DNA from: an uncultured archaeon
Lineage (GTDB): Archaea; Halobacteriota; Methanosarcinia; Methanosarcinales; Methanoperedenaceae
Length of the DNA stretch: 50,201 nucleotides
Assembly: GCA_902386205.1 (NCBI GenBank)
Contig: CABMIH010000039.1
Span: 1 to 50,201, forward strand
Reading direction: 5' to 3'
Every line of letters begins with the position of its first letter. Position 1 is the stretch's first letter. The translations under genes and the position numbers were made by a program. Positions 18,001 through 26,044 of the stretch are shown here, in pieces. The notes under the pieces are model-generated. The model did not search any database. It worked only from the letters and a program-made list of their open reading frames with translations, and was not told where the DNA came from.

Positions 18001-18556
18001 TAATGAGGTGGAAAAAAGGCAAAAAGACCTGAAATCACGGCGCGATACACTGTTCCATGAAAGAGAAGAGATAATTATCAGGATCAAGAAATATGAAGAA
18101 CTGAAAAAAGAGGCGTTCATGAACACCTTCAACGGAGTGAATGAACAGTTCAAACGGGTATTTGCCGAGCTATCAGACGGAAGCGGAGAGCTTTTCCTTG
18201 AAAAACCCGACGACCCGTTCTCAGGCGGGATGACGATACGGGCACAGCCCTCAGAAAAGACCCTGCAGCGGCTTGAGGCCATGTCTGGCGGCGAGAAAAG
18301 CCTGACCGCGCTGTCACTTCTTTTCGCTATCCAGCAGTACAGGCCCGCACCGTTCTATGCTTTTGATGAGATAGATATGTTCCTTGATGGCGTGAACGCC
18401 GAGAGAGTGGCAAAACGAATACAGCAGTCAGCGGGCAGGGCGCAGTTCATCGTGGTGTCGCTGCGAAAGCCCATGATAGAGGCGGCGAAGAGAACAGTGG
18501 GCGTGGCGATGCAGGAGAACAATATCTCAAGCATTACGGGGATAAAGCTGAATTGA
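15047..18556 (+). CDS. smc: Chromosome segregation ATPase SMC
   Basis: A 1169-residue SMC protein that dimerises to hold DNA during chromosome folding and segregation. Walker A is GPNGSGKSN (31-39). Two long coiled coils flank a hinge near residues 510-660, with the glycine-rich MTGGTIRSK at its end. The C-terminal head has the ABC signature LEAMSGGEKSLTALSLLFA and Walker B FYAFDEIDMFLDG. The start is GTG at 15047, where HIKEIELQNFKSFG begins the canonical N-terminus. The 20-base 3'-end motif begins 2 bases after its stop. Confidence 0.97.
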   Translation: MHIKEIELQNFKSFGKKVKIPFFDDFTTISGPNGSGKSNIIDGILFALGLSNSRVLRAEKLTDLIFNASNGRKDFAQVTIRFDNKDREMPVDSDDVVITRKVRQTESGYYSYYYFNDTPVSLADIHNHLSRAKITPEGYNVVMQGDVTRIIEMTVTERRKIIDEIAGVAEFDDKKEQALNELEIVRERIERVDIILAEVDDQLRKLQQERDQALKYQSLRDEKRKYEGYVLLARLKDARNELDKITHEQEDKETRKEDLAKQVDERKKELREIEDKLLELNSTIAQKGESEQIALKKEIESIKGEISRCASTIELAENEINDIESQRRKAFLEIDAAQGKVKEYTDKLNEETIRKDTLSNEINNKNTQLLVIKSRIAEVDAKFVETRDKLAQAKEALEAGKNEKNELMREEDRLLDAIRRKSSEARDMELEIQDSTSKIQSADFDAGNVKNQIQETTAKRQELVKDVVDLEKNRVQIKNVITDLENQLRTFQQEYAKSEARIKAAAEMSYSEPVDAVLRAKKNKELPGIYGTIAELGKVDKKYSVALEIAAGARMQSVVVDTDEDAARAISYLKERRLGRVTFLPLNKMESMSTLQKTEKQGVIDHAINLINYDKKFNSVFWYVFRDTLVTENMTIARRLMGGRRLVTLDGELIEKAGAMTGGTIRSKLSFASAEEENLKRTAEQISEYEGRRKSAVSKFEKLEQHLDEIKAESRNFDNEITKLEMQMTEIKGRGTRLVEIIEARKNQIKEIEETRAGIKKQMDGIEEQKREKDAAINTLLGDIGKIEELLKGSEVPELSNKASAVEEEIDRLEGRLRDIEAGINAVTLDRKYAQAKIDETKERLSELDTKKEGHRERIKDLHGRIKTLESDLGARNIREKEIGGELLELQNKRKLVQKDEVLLKEKLEEVQRLLSEIERNILALNSTKDALTEQIINLDNEIAGRGLNRDEDIPSSESIASRIAALARAMEKLEPVNMRAIDEYNEVEKRQKDLKSRRDTLFHEREEIIIRIKKYEELKKEAFMNTFNGVNEQFKRVFAELSDGSGELFLEKPDDPFSGGMTIRAQPSEKTLQRLEAMSGGEKSLTALSLLFAIQQYRPAPFYAFDEIDMFLDGVNAERVAKRIQQSAGRAQFIVVSLRKPMIEAAKRTVGVAMQENNISSITGIKLN

Positions 18557-18558
18557 TC

Positions 18559-18578
18559 TGAGCCTAAAGCAAACTTGA
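18559..18578 (+). repeat. Dispersed 20-base 3'-end motif, copy 2
   Basis: The same motif as at 3854, with GC at the variable positions, starting 2 bases after the smc stop and ending 12 bases before the next gene. Confidence 0.6.
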
Positions 18579-18590
18579 ATAGATGATGCC

Positions 18591-19121
18591 ATGAAACTGA
18601 TCGTATTATCAGATACCCATCTTAAACCTGGGCAATCTCTTTTTTCGCGCCTCTCAAAAGACCTTATTTCCATCATCAAAAACTCGAACCTGATCCTCCA
18701 TGCAGGCGATTTCGATTCGCTTCAATGCTATAATGAACTTCAGAGTTTAGGCAAGCTGATAGCCGTACACGGGGATACCGATTGCAATGAACTGATAACG
18801 CTCCTCCCTGAGCGGGAAGTGACAGAAGTTGGAGGCGTAAAAATCGGTATCATCCACAAAGGACAGCTCACTTCGGAGCATACCGATGGTCTTCGCTACC
18901 TTGCAAAAGAGATGGATGTGGATGTTCTCATATTCGGGCATTTCCATCACCCGATAGTTGAAAAGACCGAAGTCCTGCTGCTTTCACCTGGAAGCGCAAC
19001 CGTGCCCGGCATAGCAGAACCAAGCGCGATGGAGCTTGAAATAGTTGATACAAATATTAGGGGAAAAATCATAAGATGCACAGGGAACGCCTGTAGTTAT
19101 TTTGAATACGAAAAAGGGTGA
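18591..19121 (+). CDS. YfcE/MJ0936-type metallophosphoesterase
   Basis: A 176-residue calcineurin-like phosphodiesterase. The dimetal-site motifs are all present: LSDTHLK (Asp-x-His), LHAGDFDS (Gly-Asp), VHGDTDCNE (Gly-Asp-x-Asp in place of Gly-Asn-x-Asp), IIHKGQ and FGHFHHPIVE (Gly-His-x-His). Length matches the MJ0936 family, which hydrolyses phosphodiesters such as cyclic nucleotides in vitro. The physiological substrate is unknown. It follows smc by 34 bases and is probably read through. Confidence 0.92.
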   Translation: MKLIVLSDTHLKPGQSLFSRLSKDLISIIKNSNLILHAGDFDSLQCYNELQSLGKLIAVHGDTDCNELITLLPEREVTEVGGVKIGIIHKGQLTSEHTDGLRYLAKEMDVDVLIFGHFHHPIVEKTEVLLLSPGSATVPGIAEPSAMELEIVDTNIRGKIIRCTGNACSYFEYEKG

Positions 19122-19175
19122 GTTTTTTGCAGGCCTGATCATAAGATACTTCCCGTTACTCCCTTCACAAGAATC

Positions 19176-21014
19176 CTATTTCGCGCTTATAACTTCGTGT
19201 ATGGTTCTCAGCAATATCTCGGCAGTGTAAGGTTTGGATAAAAAGGCATTTATATGAGCGTCTTTGACTTTTGCAAGCTTATCTTTCTCGATCAATCCGC
19301 TCACTGCAATGACCTTTACTCCGGGGTCAATTTTACGCAGTACCCTGATACACGCCGGTCCGTCCATATTGGGCATCGCCATGTCCATAAGAACAGCTTT
19401 GATATCCTTTCTTTTTTGCGAATACAATGCTACTGCTTCTATACCATCTTCTGCTGCAATCACATTGTACAGGTTAGATTTCAATGTTGCAGTAGTTATA
19501 TCCCGGATCGAGGCCTCATCGTCAACCACAAGAATCAATTCTCCATGCCCGCGTACTGGTTCCGACGGTTGCTCATCCGCTTTTTCCGTGTCAGCTCTGG
19601 CCGAAGGCAGATATACCTTAAACGCTGTCCCCTTCCCGACTTTGCTGTCCACATTTATGAACCCTCCGTGGCTTTTCACAATTGCAAGAGCTGTTGAGAG
19701 GCCAAGTCCTGTGCCTTTACCAAACTCCTTTGTCGTGAAGAACGGGTCATAAATCCTGTCGAGTATTTCAGGAGAAATACCGACTCCGGTATCCGAGACC
19801 GCAATTGTAACGTAAGAACCTACTTTTGCCTCATTGTGCATCCTTGCATAATTTTCATCAAGGAAAAAATTCGAAGCTGTGATATTTAGAATACCGCCAT
19901 CAGGCATTGCATCGCGCGCGTTCACGCACAGGTTCATTAGAACCTGATGCATTTGTGTGACATCTCCCGAAATAGTAGAAAGGTCCTTCTGTACATCGGT
20001 TCGGATTTCGATATTTCTCGGGAATGTCTCTTTTAAGATCTTCTCGATTTCAGATATCTGGTTCATGATCTGAAGAGGTTTGTGCTCACCCTCGACTCCC
20101 CGTGAGAACGATAGGACCTGCTTTATCAAATCAGCGCCCCGCTGTGAATTTTTTTCCAAGATATCAAGAACTTTCTGGCTTGACTCATCTTTGAATTTTT
20201 CTTTTAGCATTTGCAGCGACAGCATTATCGGCGTCAGTATATTGTTGAGGTCATGTGCAATACCTCCTGCAAGTGTGCCTATACTCTCCATTCGCTGTTT
20301 ACGTAATAACTGTGCTTCAAGTCTCTTTTTCTCTGTGATATCACGAATGATACCTGTGAAAAAAGTTCCGTCTTCAGTTTTCCAGCCGGCTATGGAAATC
20401 TCAATCGGAAATTCGGTGCCATCTTTCCTCAACCCATAAGATTCGAATGTTTTCCCTTCATTCCTGGGTTCGCCTGTTGACCTGATTCGCCCCAATTCCA
20501 TTGAGTGAACATCTCCATATTGTTCAGGCATCAGGATGATTAACGGTTTGCCCATCACTTCTTCTACAGCATAGCCAAAGATAATTTGTGCGCGTTTGTT
20601 CCATGAACTAATGTTTCCGTTGCCATCGCTTGAAATGATCGCGTCGTTAGCAGCTTCCACCACAGAGCGGAATTTCATCTCTGACTGTTCCAGCGTCCTG
20701 TTCAGGTTCTGCAGCTTAACGATAGACTCCTGAAACCCGCGAAATGTCATCTCAAAGGGCGCTACGCTTTCAGCGAAGAATTGCGCAGCTTTTTTCATGG
20801 TTCTTTCCTTCTCTTGCGTGCGCAGCAAGACACTGACAAGAGCCCGCTCGTGGACCGCTGCTATATCCAGGATGCCCCGCCCGTCGGCTATAGCCCTGCG
20901 CCCGAGTTCATAAGCGCGCTCTAAAGCTCTTTCTCCCCCCTCTGCAAGATAATCCTCAAGTGCTAAAACATATTGTTTTTCTAATTCTTTTAAAGTGTCA
21001 TTCTTTATTTGCAT
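19176..21014 (-). CDS. Hybrid PAS sensor histidine kinase with receiver domain, last gene of the stressosome operon
   Basis: A 612-residue soluble protein. Residues 1-100 form a helical domain resembling the N-terminal region of RsbU-type phosphatases, which docks the RsbT switch kinase. A PAS domain (about 112-228) follows, then HisKA with phospho-accepting His254 (AGGIAHDLNNIL), HATPase_c (about 300-475, with DTGVGISP and GKGTGLGLST) and a receiver domain (about 490-610; VVDDEAS, phospho-acceptor Asp in VLMDMAMPNMDG). It overlaps RsbX by 10 bases. The RsbU-like N-terminus on a kinase suggests that RsbT controls this kinase directly. Confidence 0.88.
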   Translation of the reverse strand: MQIKNDTLKELEKQYVLALEDYLAEGGERALERAYELGRRAIADGRGILDIAAVHERALVSVLLRTQEKERTMKKAAQFFAESVAPFEMTFRGFQESIVKLQNLNRTLEQSEMKFRSVVEAANDAIISSDGNGNISSWNKRAQIIFGYAVEEVMGKPLIILMPEQYGDVHSMELGRIRSTGEPRNEGKTFESYGLRKDGTEFPIEISIAGWKTEDGTFFTGIIRDITEKKRLEAQLLRKQRMESIGTLAGGIAHDLNNILTPIMLSLQMLKEKFKDESSQKVLDILEKNSQRGADLIKQVLSFSRGVEGEHKPLQIMNQISEIEKILKETFPRNIEIRTDVQKDLSTISGDVTQMHQVLMNLCVNARDAMPDGGILNITASNFFLDENYARMHNEAKVGSYVTIAVSDTGVGISPEILDRIYDPFFTTKEFGKGTGLGLSTALAIVKSHGGFINVDSKVGKGTAFKVYLPSARADTEKADEQPSEPVRGHGELILVVDDEASIRDITTATLKSNLYNVIAAEDGIEAVALYSQKRKDIKAVLMDMAMPNMDGPACIRVLRKIDPGVKVIAVSGLIEKDKLAKVKDAHINAFLSKPYTAEILLRTIHEVISAK

Positions 21015-21619
21015 GTATATCGCACGACCAGCACCAATGCATCATCCGTTCCCCGTGAGAATCCCGCCATTATACTATCTGCAATTTGCTGCGGCTTACC
21101 GCCCGGTTTCAGTCCATCCTCAAAGCCGCTGCGAATGCCGTCTGTGGCAAAAACCAGTGTATCACCCTGCGTCACAGGGATTGTGGATTCCCTTAGCGTC
21201 GGGAGTTGGTAACCTAACACTCCACCTTGAAGCAGCACCCTCTCATGCGAAGGGATCCGCTTTTCATCCGCTCGCAGCAGCACGCATTCGATATTTCCTA
21301 TACCCAGCCAGGACAGCGTATTATCAGGCAGGTTAAACTTTGCAATGCTCATCACTACTCCGCGTGTCCCTTTCAATGCATCATGGCAGTGTTTTACAAG
21401 CAGGACAATCGATTCATGAACATAGGTATCAAGAGCCGCAATGGCGATCCCGGAAGCTCTGGCCGCTTCATAGCCGTGTCCCAACCCGTCAACCACAGCC
21501 ACAAGAACACCGTTATGGAAGGGCCTTACGATATAATCGTCACCTGAAACGGACTCTCCCGGAAATGGCATCGTGGCAAGACCCAATTCAATTGAACGTA
21601 ATGGTTCCTCATCGCACAT
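21005..21619 (-). CDS. rsbX: RsbX-like PP2C/SpoIIE phosphatase
   Basis: A 204-residue PP2C-fold phosphatase. VSGDDYIV and VAVVDGLGHGYEAA are the metal-binding motifs; LVFATDGIRSGFE is the late aspartate strand. In bacterial stressosomes RsbX removes phosphate from RsbR and RsbS and resets the complex. It overlaps RsbT by 11 bases and the kinase by 10, so the proteins are translationally coupled. Confidence 0.87.
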   Translation of the reverse strand: MCDEEPLRSIELGLATMPFPGESVSGDDYIVRPFHNGVLVAVVDGLGHGYEAARASGIAIAALDTYVHESIVLLVKHCHDALKGTRGVVMSIAKFNLPDNTLSWLGIGNIECVLLRADEKRIPSHERVLLQGGVLGYQLPTLRESTIPVTQGDTLVFATDGIRSGFEDGLKPGGKPQQIADSIMAGFSRGTDDALVLVVRYTCK

Positions 21620-22022
21620 TCTTTTGCACCCACTTCTTCATAGTCACTTTCGTCCCTTTTCCGACTTCGGAGACGATCTCAAACTCGTCCATCAATCTCT
21701 TAGCCCCAGGCAAACCCAGCCCCAGGCTTTTCCCTGTCGAATATCCATCCTGCATGGCCAGATTGATATCTGGAATACCCGGTCCGCTATCCTGGGCAAC
21801 CACAACGATGCCGCGTTTATCTCCTTGCTGAACGATACCCACACAGAGTTCACCTCGCCTGGCATATTCCACGATATTGCGTACCACTTCGGAGATGGCA
21901 GTGGCAATGAGGGTCAGTTCGGTTGATGAGAAGCCCAACTGTTGCGCCTTATCCCGCCCCTTCTGGCGGGCGGTAACGATGTCGATTTCTGAATTGATCT
22001 GTACGCACACTCTATCAGCCAA
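21609..22022 (-). CDS. rsbT: RsbT-like switch serine kinase
   Basis: A 137-residue GHKL-type kinase. The N box is EVVRNIVEYA, the G1 box DSGPGIPDI, and the G2 region STGKSLGLGLPGAKRLMDEF. In known stressosomes RsbT is held by RsbR/RsbS, phosphorylates them upon stress, then leaves to activate an RsbU-type partner. The start overlaps the end of rsbS by 8 bases. Confidence 0.92.
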   Translation of the reverse strand: MADRVCVQINSEIDIVTARQKGRDKAQQLGFSSTELTLIATAISEVVRNIVEYARRGELCVGIVQQGDKRGIVVVAQDSGPGIPDINLAMQDGYSTGKSLGLGLPGAKRLMDEFEIVSEVGKGTKVTMKKWVQKNVR

Positions 22023-22386
22023 GCCCGTTATCTCCTTTTATTTTATGGTCCAAGAGTGAAAGCCCTTCTTCCAGGTCAAGCGCGGTCGTTACACCTTCCA
22101 GCCTCAAACCCAGTTGCACCATCGAGAACGCAACTTCAGGCTGTATCCCGACTATGACCGTTTCTGCCCCGCGAAGCATGATCATGTGCGCCATTGAGCG
22201 CAGGGTGCGGGTCGCGAACGAGTCCATTACATCAAGCACCGTGACATCCACGATGACCCCCCGTGAGCGGAACTCGCTCACCCGTCTTACTAGATCGTCA
22301 CGTAATTTCAGCAAATCGGCATCGCTAAGTTCTGACTGGATGGAAGCGATGAGGTAATCACCCTGTTTGAGTATTGGGACCAGCAT
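22015..22386 (-). CDS. rsbS: RsbS-like STAS antagonist
   Basis: A 123-residue single STAS domain. VDVTVLDVMDSFATR carries the serine (Ser56) that aligns with the RsbT-phosphorylated serine of RsbS. Together with RsbR it would form the stressosome shell. The gene lies 3 bases downstream of rsbR and overlaps rsbT. Confidence 0.92.
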   Translation of the reverse strand: MLVPILKQGDYLIASIQSELSDADLLKLRDDLVRRVSEFRSRGVIVDVTVLDVMDSFATRTLRSMAHMIMLRGAETVIVGIQPEVAFSMVQLGLRLEGVTTALDLEEGLSLLDHKIKGDNGLG

Positions 22387-22389
22387 TGT

Positions 22390-23295
22390 TCATTGCACCT
22401 TTTTTTCTTGATGATTAGAGCCGCTTGCCGGATCTATCCTGATCGCCCTGTAGCCTAATAACTGGTCCGCTTCTTCAATACCGCCTTGCAGGTCGCCCAC
22501 TGTATTCATCTTGCTCAGGTCAACACCAAGGGTTACGAGTGTCTGGGCTATTTCTGGTGATATGCCTGTAACAATGACAGTTGCACCCATGAGACGCGAT
22601 GCATCCACGGTCTGTACCAGATGATTGGCGACTTTGGAATCAACGGCAGGGACACCTGTTATGTCAATAACTACAACTTTGGCACGATTGGTGCGGATAG
22701 TGCGCAAAAGTTGTTCGGTCAGCTGGCGGGCACGATGTGTATCAATCACTCCAATTATCGGAAGGATGAGCATCTGATCGCGAACTTGCAGCACAGGAGT
22801 TGAAAGCTCGCGGATTGCCTCCTGCTGCTGACGGACAATTTTTTCCCGCTCTTCGACGAACGCGAGTGCAACGATGGAGAGGATCTTGTTGGCAACTGGT
22901 TCGTATATATCTAATGCTGCTAACAACCGCTCCATGTCCTGCTGGTACCACTCAAACAGGCTGCGCCCGTACACATCGCGCAGCGTGAGTATGCCGCCGA
23001 TTATCTGTTCGGTCGTCATCCCGCGCAGTACCCCGCGCTCTGCCATGCGCGTGGCATAAGTCTGGGCGCCTTCATACTCTCCGGTTTCCAGACAGACGAT
23101 GCAGGTATCGTAGATAGTGATCGACTCATTTTCGATATCTTCCCTGGTCAGACCTGCAAGCAAGCCTTTTGTTGTCATCTGCTCTACCCATTGCTGCCGA
23201 AGCAGCTCCCGCTTTTCACGGAAATGCTCCACCAATTCCTGCCGCAATGCAGTGTCGGCTTCATTGGATGGTTGGTTTGTTCCTTTTTTTTTCAT
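22390..23295 (-). CDS. rsbR: RsbR-like stressosome sensor
   Basis: A 301-residue protein: an N-terminal all-helical sensor domain (about 15-160, RsbR_N/globin-like in character but without an assigned ligand) and a C-terminal STAS domain (about 165-285). The phosphorylatable positions resemble RsbR: Ser/Thr in ELSTPVLQ (165-166) and Thr213 in VVVIDITGVPAVDSK. It is the first gene of the operon. About 145 bases separate it from the divergent small gene at 23440. Confidence 0.92.
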   Translation of the reverse strand: MKKKGTNQPSNEADTALRQELVEHFREKRELLRQQWVEQMTTKGLLAGLTREDIENESITIYDTCIVCLETGEYEGAQTYATRMAERGVLRGMTTEQIIGGILTLRDVYGRSLFEWYQQDMERLLAALDIYEPVANKILSIVALAFVEEREKIVRQQQEAIRELSTPVLQVRDQMLILPIIGVIDTHRARQLTEQLLRTIRTNRAKVVVIDITGVPAVDSKVANHLVQTVDASRLMGATVIVTGISPEIAQTLVTLGVDLSKMNTVGDLQGGIEEADQLLGYRAIRIDPASGSNHQEKKVQ

Positions 23296-23439
23296 AACTC
23301 TCCCTTTTTCTAAATTGCCTTCCCCTCGTCTATGGAGTTACTTCTTATATTAACTTGATGGGTATATTATATTCCATATTGTGCATAATTTTTCATACAT
23401 CCTCTTACTATATTATTCATATTAAGGAGTGATTGAAAG

Positions 23440-23706
23440 ATGTCGGAATGGGATATGTCGGAATGGGAAAAGCCGTATATAGATAAATATAAAATATTCG
23501 TGATAGACCCTGGAAGGATTGTAGCGATAATGCCTTTGAGCGCTGGCGAGGACCCATGCGGGGCAATTAATGCCGGCATAAAAGAAGTTGCAAAAAATCA
23601 TGATATCAAGAGCATAACCACTGTTCAGCAAAGGATTTACGATGGAGGTTCCCATGCCACTGAAGTAGTTCTCATCATTGAACCAAAGCTGGCGGGTCAA
23701 AAATGA
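23440..23706 (+). CDS. Small hypothetical protein
   Basis: An 88-residue soluble protein preceded by AAGGAGTG. The first ten residues are an in-frame repeat (MSEWD then MSEWE) made by a 15-base tandem DNA duplication at 23440-23469, so translation could also begin at the second ATG. The rest alternates strands and helices (KIFVIDPGRIVAIMPLSAG, then EVVLIIEPKL). I do not recognise the family. It is divergent from the stressosome operon and convergent with the metallopeptidase. Confidence 0.65.
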   Translation: MSEWDMSEWEKPYIDKYKIFVIDPGRIVAIMPLSAGEDPCGAINAGIKEVAKNHDIKSITTVQQRIYDGGSHATEVVLIIEPKLAGQK

Positions 23707-23717
23707 AATGCATTCAA

Positions 23718-25277
23718 TTAGAAAAAGCCTCTCTTTATGAAAGCGCCCCTTATTTTTTCTTCATCTTTCCCTTTGTAGAGATGCTTGTTGGCCGTAATGA
23801 TGGCCTCAGCCCCATCGACGAACTTTGAGAGTGGATTGAGAAAAAAATTACTCTGGAGTACAAGTCTTATTGAACGATCTCTTGATTTAATCCTGTTATC
23901 TTTTTCTTTCGAGTTCCCACCTAAAGCAAGATACATATCCCATAAAGCCGCAGACCAGATCTCTGCATCGGAGTCGCAATTCCCCACTCCCCGGAAATCC
24001 TCAGGATAATATTTCTGGTTATCTACTCTCCGGACACAGTGAAGTACATTGCCTATGCCGCTCCAGTCGCCCATGCATTCACGATTGAATCCATCGCCCT
24101 CTTCTGAGAAATAACATACTGCAAGGAAATCCCCGAATCCCTGCTCCATCGCGCACCCTTCATCCGTCATACCTAAAAAGGGTGTCTGGGTTTCCATTAT
24201 AGCATGACCATATTCATGAATGATAATATCAGCATCCTCTGCGTCCGGTATTCCGATTGAACCGTACGTGATCGTGCTGGTGTCGGGATCAAAATACGAG
24301 CCGATCCCTTCAGCCCATGCATTCACTTTTACCTGTTTATTGCAGATGTTCTTAAATCCGAGTTCCTGGATGAATCTCTGGAATGAATCGATGTGGTAAT
24401 ATGCCATGACCTCGCAGAACCTGCTGTCCCCGCGTTTGTAATAGAACAAAAGGGATGTTTCGTACGCCCTGCTTGGTGTATCACATGTATCGACATATTC
24501 GCCTCTTAAAAAACCCGAGCCGTCAAGACCTCTTAGAACCACCGTAGTGTAACCTTCTTCCGGGATGTCTGAATCGGGGGCAGGGCTCTGGTCTTTGAGA
24601 GCTATTACGGGATTGGGGATGAAAACACTGCCTTTTCCGGTGGTTTTCCTTCTAAAAACGTTGATCTTGTTAATTATCTTCCCGTCTTCAACATTTACAT
24701 AGGCATGGTGGCCTTCAGACGGGCCCTTTAATGATATGCGGACCTCCCATGCAAGATAAAATTCGTCGTCTTTGGGGTACACTACAAGTTCAGCAGAACT
24801 GTCCCTTGCCAGCCTTGTTTCCGCATTGAAAAGTGAATTTACGATTTCCACGGCCTTCTCTTTTGGAATCCCGCGCCCCAGGATGCTTTTTGTATCCAGC
24901 GGTATTACGGGATGGTAATTGTTCTTGACCATAATGATCCTGGATTCTTCATTCAGGTGGACCGATGTAAATGCATACATGACTGGTACATCTTCGTGGT
25001 ATTGCTGATATTTTATATGAGATGTATCAATGCCATAAACCTTATTTGCGAACTTCAAATCTGACAGGTCTTTCCTGATCCCGAAGAGAGCACTATATTC
25101 CATCAGGAAATGACGCACCGACTCATCAATATCTTTTATTATAGGGATAGTGATAAGCCCGTCTATCAGGGACACTAAACCTTTGAGGTTCCAGAGTATT
25201 TTGACATCCTTATCCAGAATTTTTAATTTTTCTGCAAGTTCCTTTTGTTCTCCCGTAGGTTCAGGCATAACTCCCAT
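23718..25277 (-). CDS. Thermolysin/fungalysin-like zinc metallopeptidase
   Basis: A 519-residue protein. The N-terminal half resembles the FTP and PepSY propeptide modules of M4/M36 peptidases (VYGIDTSHIKYQQYHEDVPVM). The catalytic motif is HEYGH in DIIIHEYGHAI, with a downstream glutamate in AMEQGFGDFLA as third zinc ligand, typical of gluzincins. Unlike most relatives there is no signal peptide, so it may be cytoplasmic or exported by another route. It stands alone, divergent from the gene at 25410. Confidence 0.85.
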   Translation of the reverse strand: MGVMPEPTGEQKELAEKLKILDKDVKILWNLKGLVSLIDGLITIPIIKDIDESVRHFLMEYSALFGIRKDLSDLKFANKVYGIDTSHIKYQQYHEDVPVMYAFTSVHLNEESRIIMVKNNYHPVIPLDTKSILGRGIPKEKAVEIVNSLFNAETRLARDSSAELVVYPKDDEFYLAWEVRISLKGPSEGHHAYVNVEDGKIINKINVFRRKTTGKGSVFIPNPVIALKDQSPAPDSDIPEEGYTTVVLRGLDGSGFLRGEYVDTCDTPSRAYETSLLFYYKRGDSRFCEVMAYYHIDSFQRFIQELGFKNICNKQVKVNAWAEGIGSYFDPDTSTITYGSIGIPDAEDADIIIHEYGHAIMETQTPFLGMTDEGCAMEQGFGDFLAVCYFSEEGDGFNRECMGDWSGIGNVLHCVRRVDNQKYYPEDFRGVGNCDSDAEIWSAALWDMYLALGGNSKEKDNRIKSRDRSIRLVLQSNFFLNPLSKFVDGAEAIITANKHLYKGKDEEKIRGAFIKRGFF

Positions 25278-25409
25278 ATGATATTCAGTAAAAGGAACTT
25301 AAATACTTTCCTGAGGAGGGAATCATAACTATTAAATAAGATTAACGCAATAGGATTTTTGGGGTAATGATCGGAGTTTATATGTTTATTATAATTGCGA
25401 GGAATAAAA

Positions 25410-26021
25410 ATGCCTAAGGTCTGCGTAGATCTGAGCGACAAGGAGTATGAAATTCTCACAGAACTGAAAAATGTGGACGGGGTAGACGGTGAGAAACTAA
25501 GAAGCCTGTTCAGGTATTATCTGTATACCATACCTGCATTAAAATCATCGTACTATGCCTTGAAAAGGGTGGAGAACAAGAAAGAAATTGAAGAGATCCT
25601 TGAAGATGTGAAGGCAGCATATAAAAATACAGAATATCCGGTAGAGGGCTGGGGAGAAGAGAAAACAAAAAAATTGATCGATGAACTTGTTGAACTCAAC
25701 GTTCTTACAAAAGCAGATGAAACACGATCAATCCCAAAAGGAAAATTCAGAGGTCTCTTCAAAAAGCTGCTCCATGATATTGCAACTGAGAATAAGGATA
25801 TGGATGAATACGTTGCAGGATATTTTGCTATAATCCAGTTGCTTATGGAGTTCGGAGTAGGAACATTGGATAAGGAAAAAATAAGAGATGCGACCATGTT
25901 GATCAATGACGGCTGGTTGTTCGTATATCCCAAAGTGATGAAAGAAGCAAGGGAATTTAAGAGAACCAAAAAACTGAGCATGAAATTGAAACATGCTGAT
26001 AAAGAAATTATTGAAAGATAA
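25410..26021 (+). CDS. Hypothetical helical protein upstream of htrA-like gene
   Basis: A protein of about 203 residues. ATG at 25410 is preferred over a TTG 15 bases earlier because GAGG lies 7-8 bases before it. It opens with VCVDLSDKEYEILTELK, which could be a small ribbon-helix or helix-turn-helix start; the rest is helical and charged with no membrane segment. I do not recognise the family. It ends about 20 bases before the protease gene start and may be part of the same transcript. Confidence 0.65.
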   Translation: MPKVCVDLSDKEYEILTELKNVDGVDGEKLRSLFRYYLYTIPALKSSYYALKRVENKKEIEEILEDVKAAYKNTEYPVEGWGEEKTKKLIDELVELNVLTKADETRSIPKGKFRGLFKKLLHDIATENKDMDEYVAGYFAIIQLLMEFGVGTLDKEKIRDATMLINDGWLFVYPKVMKEAREFKRTKKLSMKLKHADKEIIER

Positions 26022-26044
26022 ATTTATTGTACGGGGTGATAAGT

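Noticed and set aside
15427-18282. Two long minus-strand frames opposite smc
   Set aside because: Ser/Arg-rich mirror of Glu/Lys-rich coiled coils; no domain character.
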